Below are positions 63,200 to 64,000 of a stretch of 64,000 nt of DNA, in pieces. This DNA comes from Tolypothrix tenuis PCC 7101 (GTDB lineage Bacteria; Cyanobacteriota; Cyanobacteriia; Cyanobacteriales; Nostocaceae), in the NCBI RefSeq assembly GCF_002368295.1, contig NZ_AP018248.1, positions 5,652,298 through 5,716,297 of the forward strand, read 5' to 3'. A model generated the notes under the pieces. The model worked only from the letters and a program-made list of their open reading frames with translations. It was not told the origin of the DNA and made no database searches. How positions within the stretch are numbered: position 1 is the stretch's first letter; each line of letters opens with the position of its first letter. A program made the translations under genes and the position numbers.

Positions 63200-64000
63200 G
63201 GTCAAGCTAATAAGGGCTGATGGTGGATACCTAGGCACACAGAGGCGAAGAAGGACGTGGTTACCGACGAAATGCTCCGGGGAGTTGGAAGCAGACTGTG
63301 AGCCGGAGATATCCGAATGGGGGAACCCTAAATACTACCTGCTGAATATATAGGCAGGAAAGAGCCAACCCAGCGAATTGAAACATCTTAGTAGCTGGAG
63401 GAAGAGAAATCAAATTAGAGATTCCCTAAGTAGTGGTGAGCGAAAGGGGAAGAGCCTAAACCAGAGGGTTTACCTTCTGGGGTAGTGGGACAGCGAGAAC
63501 GAATCTAGCGGTTAGACGAAGCAGCTAAATACTGCACCAAAGAAGGTGAAAGTCCTGTAGTCAAAAACTCAAGGATAGGAGCTGAATCCCGAGTAGCATG
63601 GGGCACGAGGAATCCCATGTGAATCAGCGAGGACCACCTCGTAAGGCTAAATACTACTGTGTGACCGATAGTGAACCAGTACCGCGAGGGAAAGGTGAAA
63701 AGAACCCCGGAAGGGGAGTGAAATAGAACATGAAACCATCAGCTTACAAGCAGTGGGAGTCCGATTAAACGGATGACCGCGTGCCTGTTGAAGAATGAGC
63801 CGGCGACTTATAGGCACTGGTAGGTTAAAGCGAGAATGCTGGAGCCAAAGCGAAAGCGAGTCTGAAGAGGGCGATAATCAGTGTTTATAGACCCGAACCC
63901 TGGTGATCTAACCATGTCCAGGATGAAGCTTGGGTAACACCAAGTGGAGGTCCGAACCGACCGATGTTGAAAAATCGGCGGATGAGGTGTGGTTAGGGGT
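63200..64000 (+). rRNA. rrl: 23S ribosomal RNA (5' part)
   Basis: Starts GGTCAAGCTAATAAGGGCTG, the standard cyanobacterial 23S 5' end, and continues without interruption to the window edge (about 800 of ~2800 bases). Confidence 0.97.

Overview
The window comes from a filamentous, probably heterocyst-forming cyanobacterium. GCGATCGC (HIP1) octamers are scattered throughout. The rRNA, nadC, flavodiiron and ankyrin genes at the right end are cyanobacterial in type, and the recombinase at about 57 kb resembles the XisF family of gene-interrupting elements. Nothing was searched against a database, so all family names rest on motifs and general resemblance.

Right end, about 57.4-64 kb: chromosomal DNA. 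On the minus strand lie the first ~128 codons of a flavodiiron protein gene, an ankyrin-repeat protein and nadC. On the plus strand is an rRNA operon (consensus promoter, 16S, a tRNA-less spacer, and the start of 23S).

From the left edge to about 57.4 kb: the DNA has the content of a large conjugative plasmid inserted in the flavodiiron gene. A large serine recombinase starts 36 bases from the broken reading frame. To its left are a DUF3854/D5 primase-helicase, an actin-type partition locus (ParM-like protein, small ribbon-helix-helix-like protein and a GTTGCA-rich putative centromere), a P-loop ATPase with two membrane proteins, a MobF relaxase behind a palindrome-rich putative oriT, a twice-repeated pair of small membrane proteins, a TraD/VirD4 coupling protein with two paralogous HTH proteins, a ParA/ParB locus with five clusters of centromere-like repeats, and a RepA gene preceded by seven iterons. 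The rest of the flavodiiron gene is not in the window, so the far end of the element lies to the left of base 1.

Cargo and scars on the element include: an OLD-like ATPase plus DUF4276 pair (5.3-7.0 kb); a BrnT/BrnA-like toxin-antitoxin pair; a VapD RNase; an NYN nuclease; a five-gene set at 31-36 kb (class II aldolase-like, two methyltransferases, B12-type radical SAM enzyme, SDR) that looks like a small uncharacterised biosynthetic cassette; and a roughly 700-base region on the minus strand at 22.56-23.26 kb that folds into many GNRA-capped hairpins and precedes a basic protein of unknown function. A C5 DNA methyltransferase gene is broken by a 196-bp MITE-like insertion with a 10-bp target duplication. 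An adenine-methylase-like gene has a decayed second copy whose leader hairpins co-vary with the first. An intact IS630 element and IS4 and transposon-end remnants are also present. The leftmost 10 kb hold an RTX/vWA secreted protein, a ParD-like orphan antitoxin, a lipoprotein, a TauE-type permease and hypothetical proteins.
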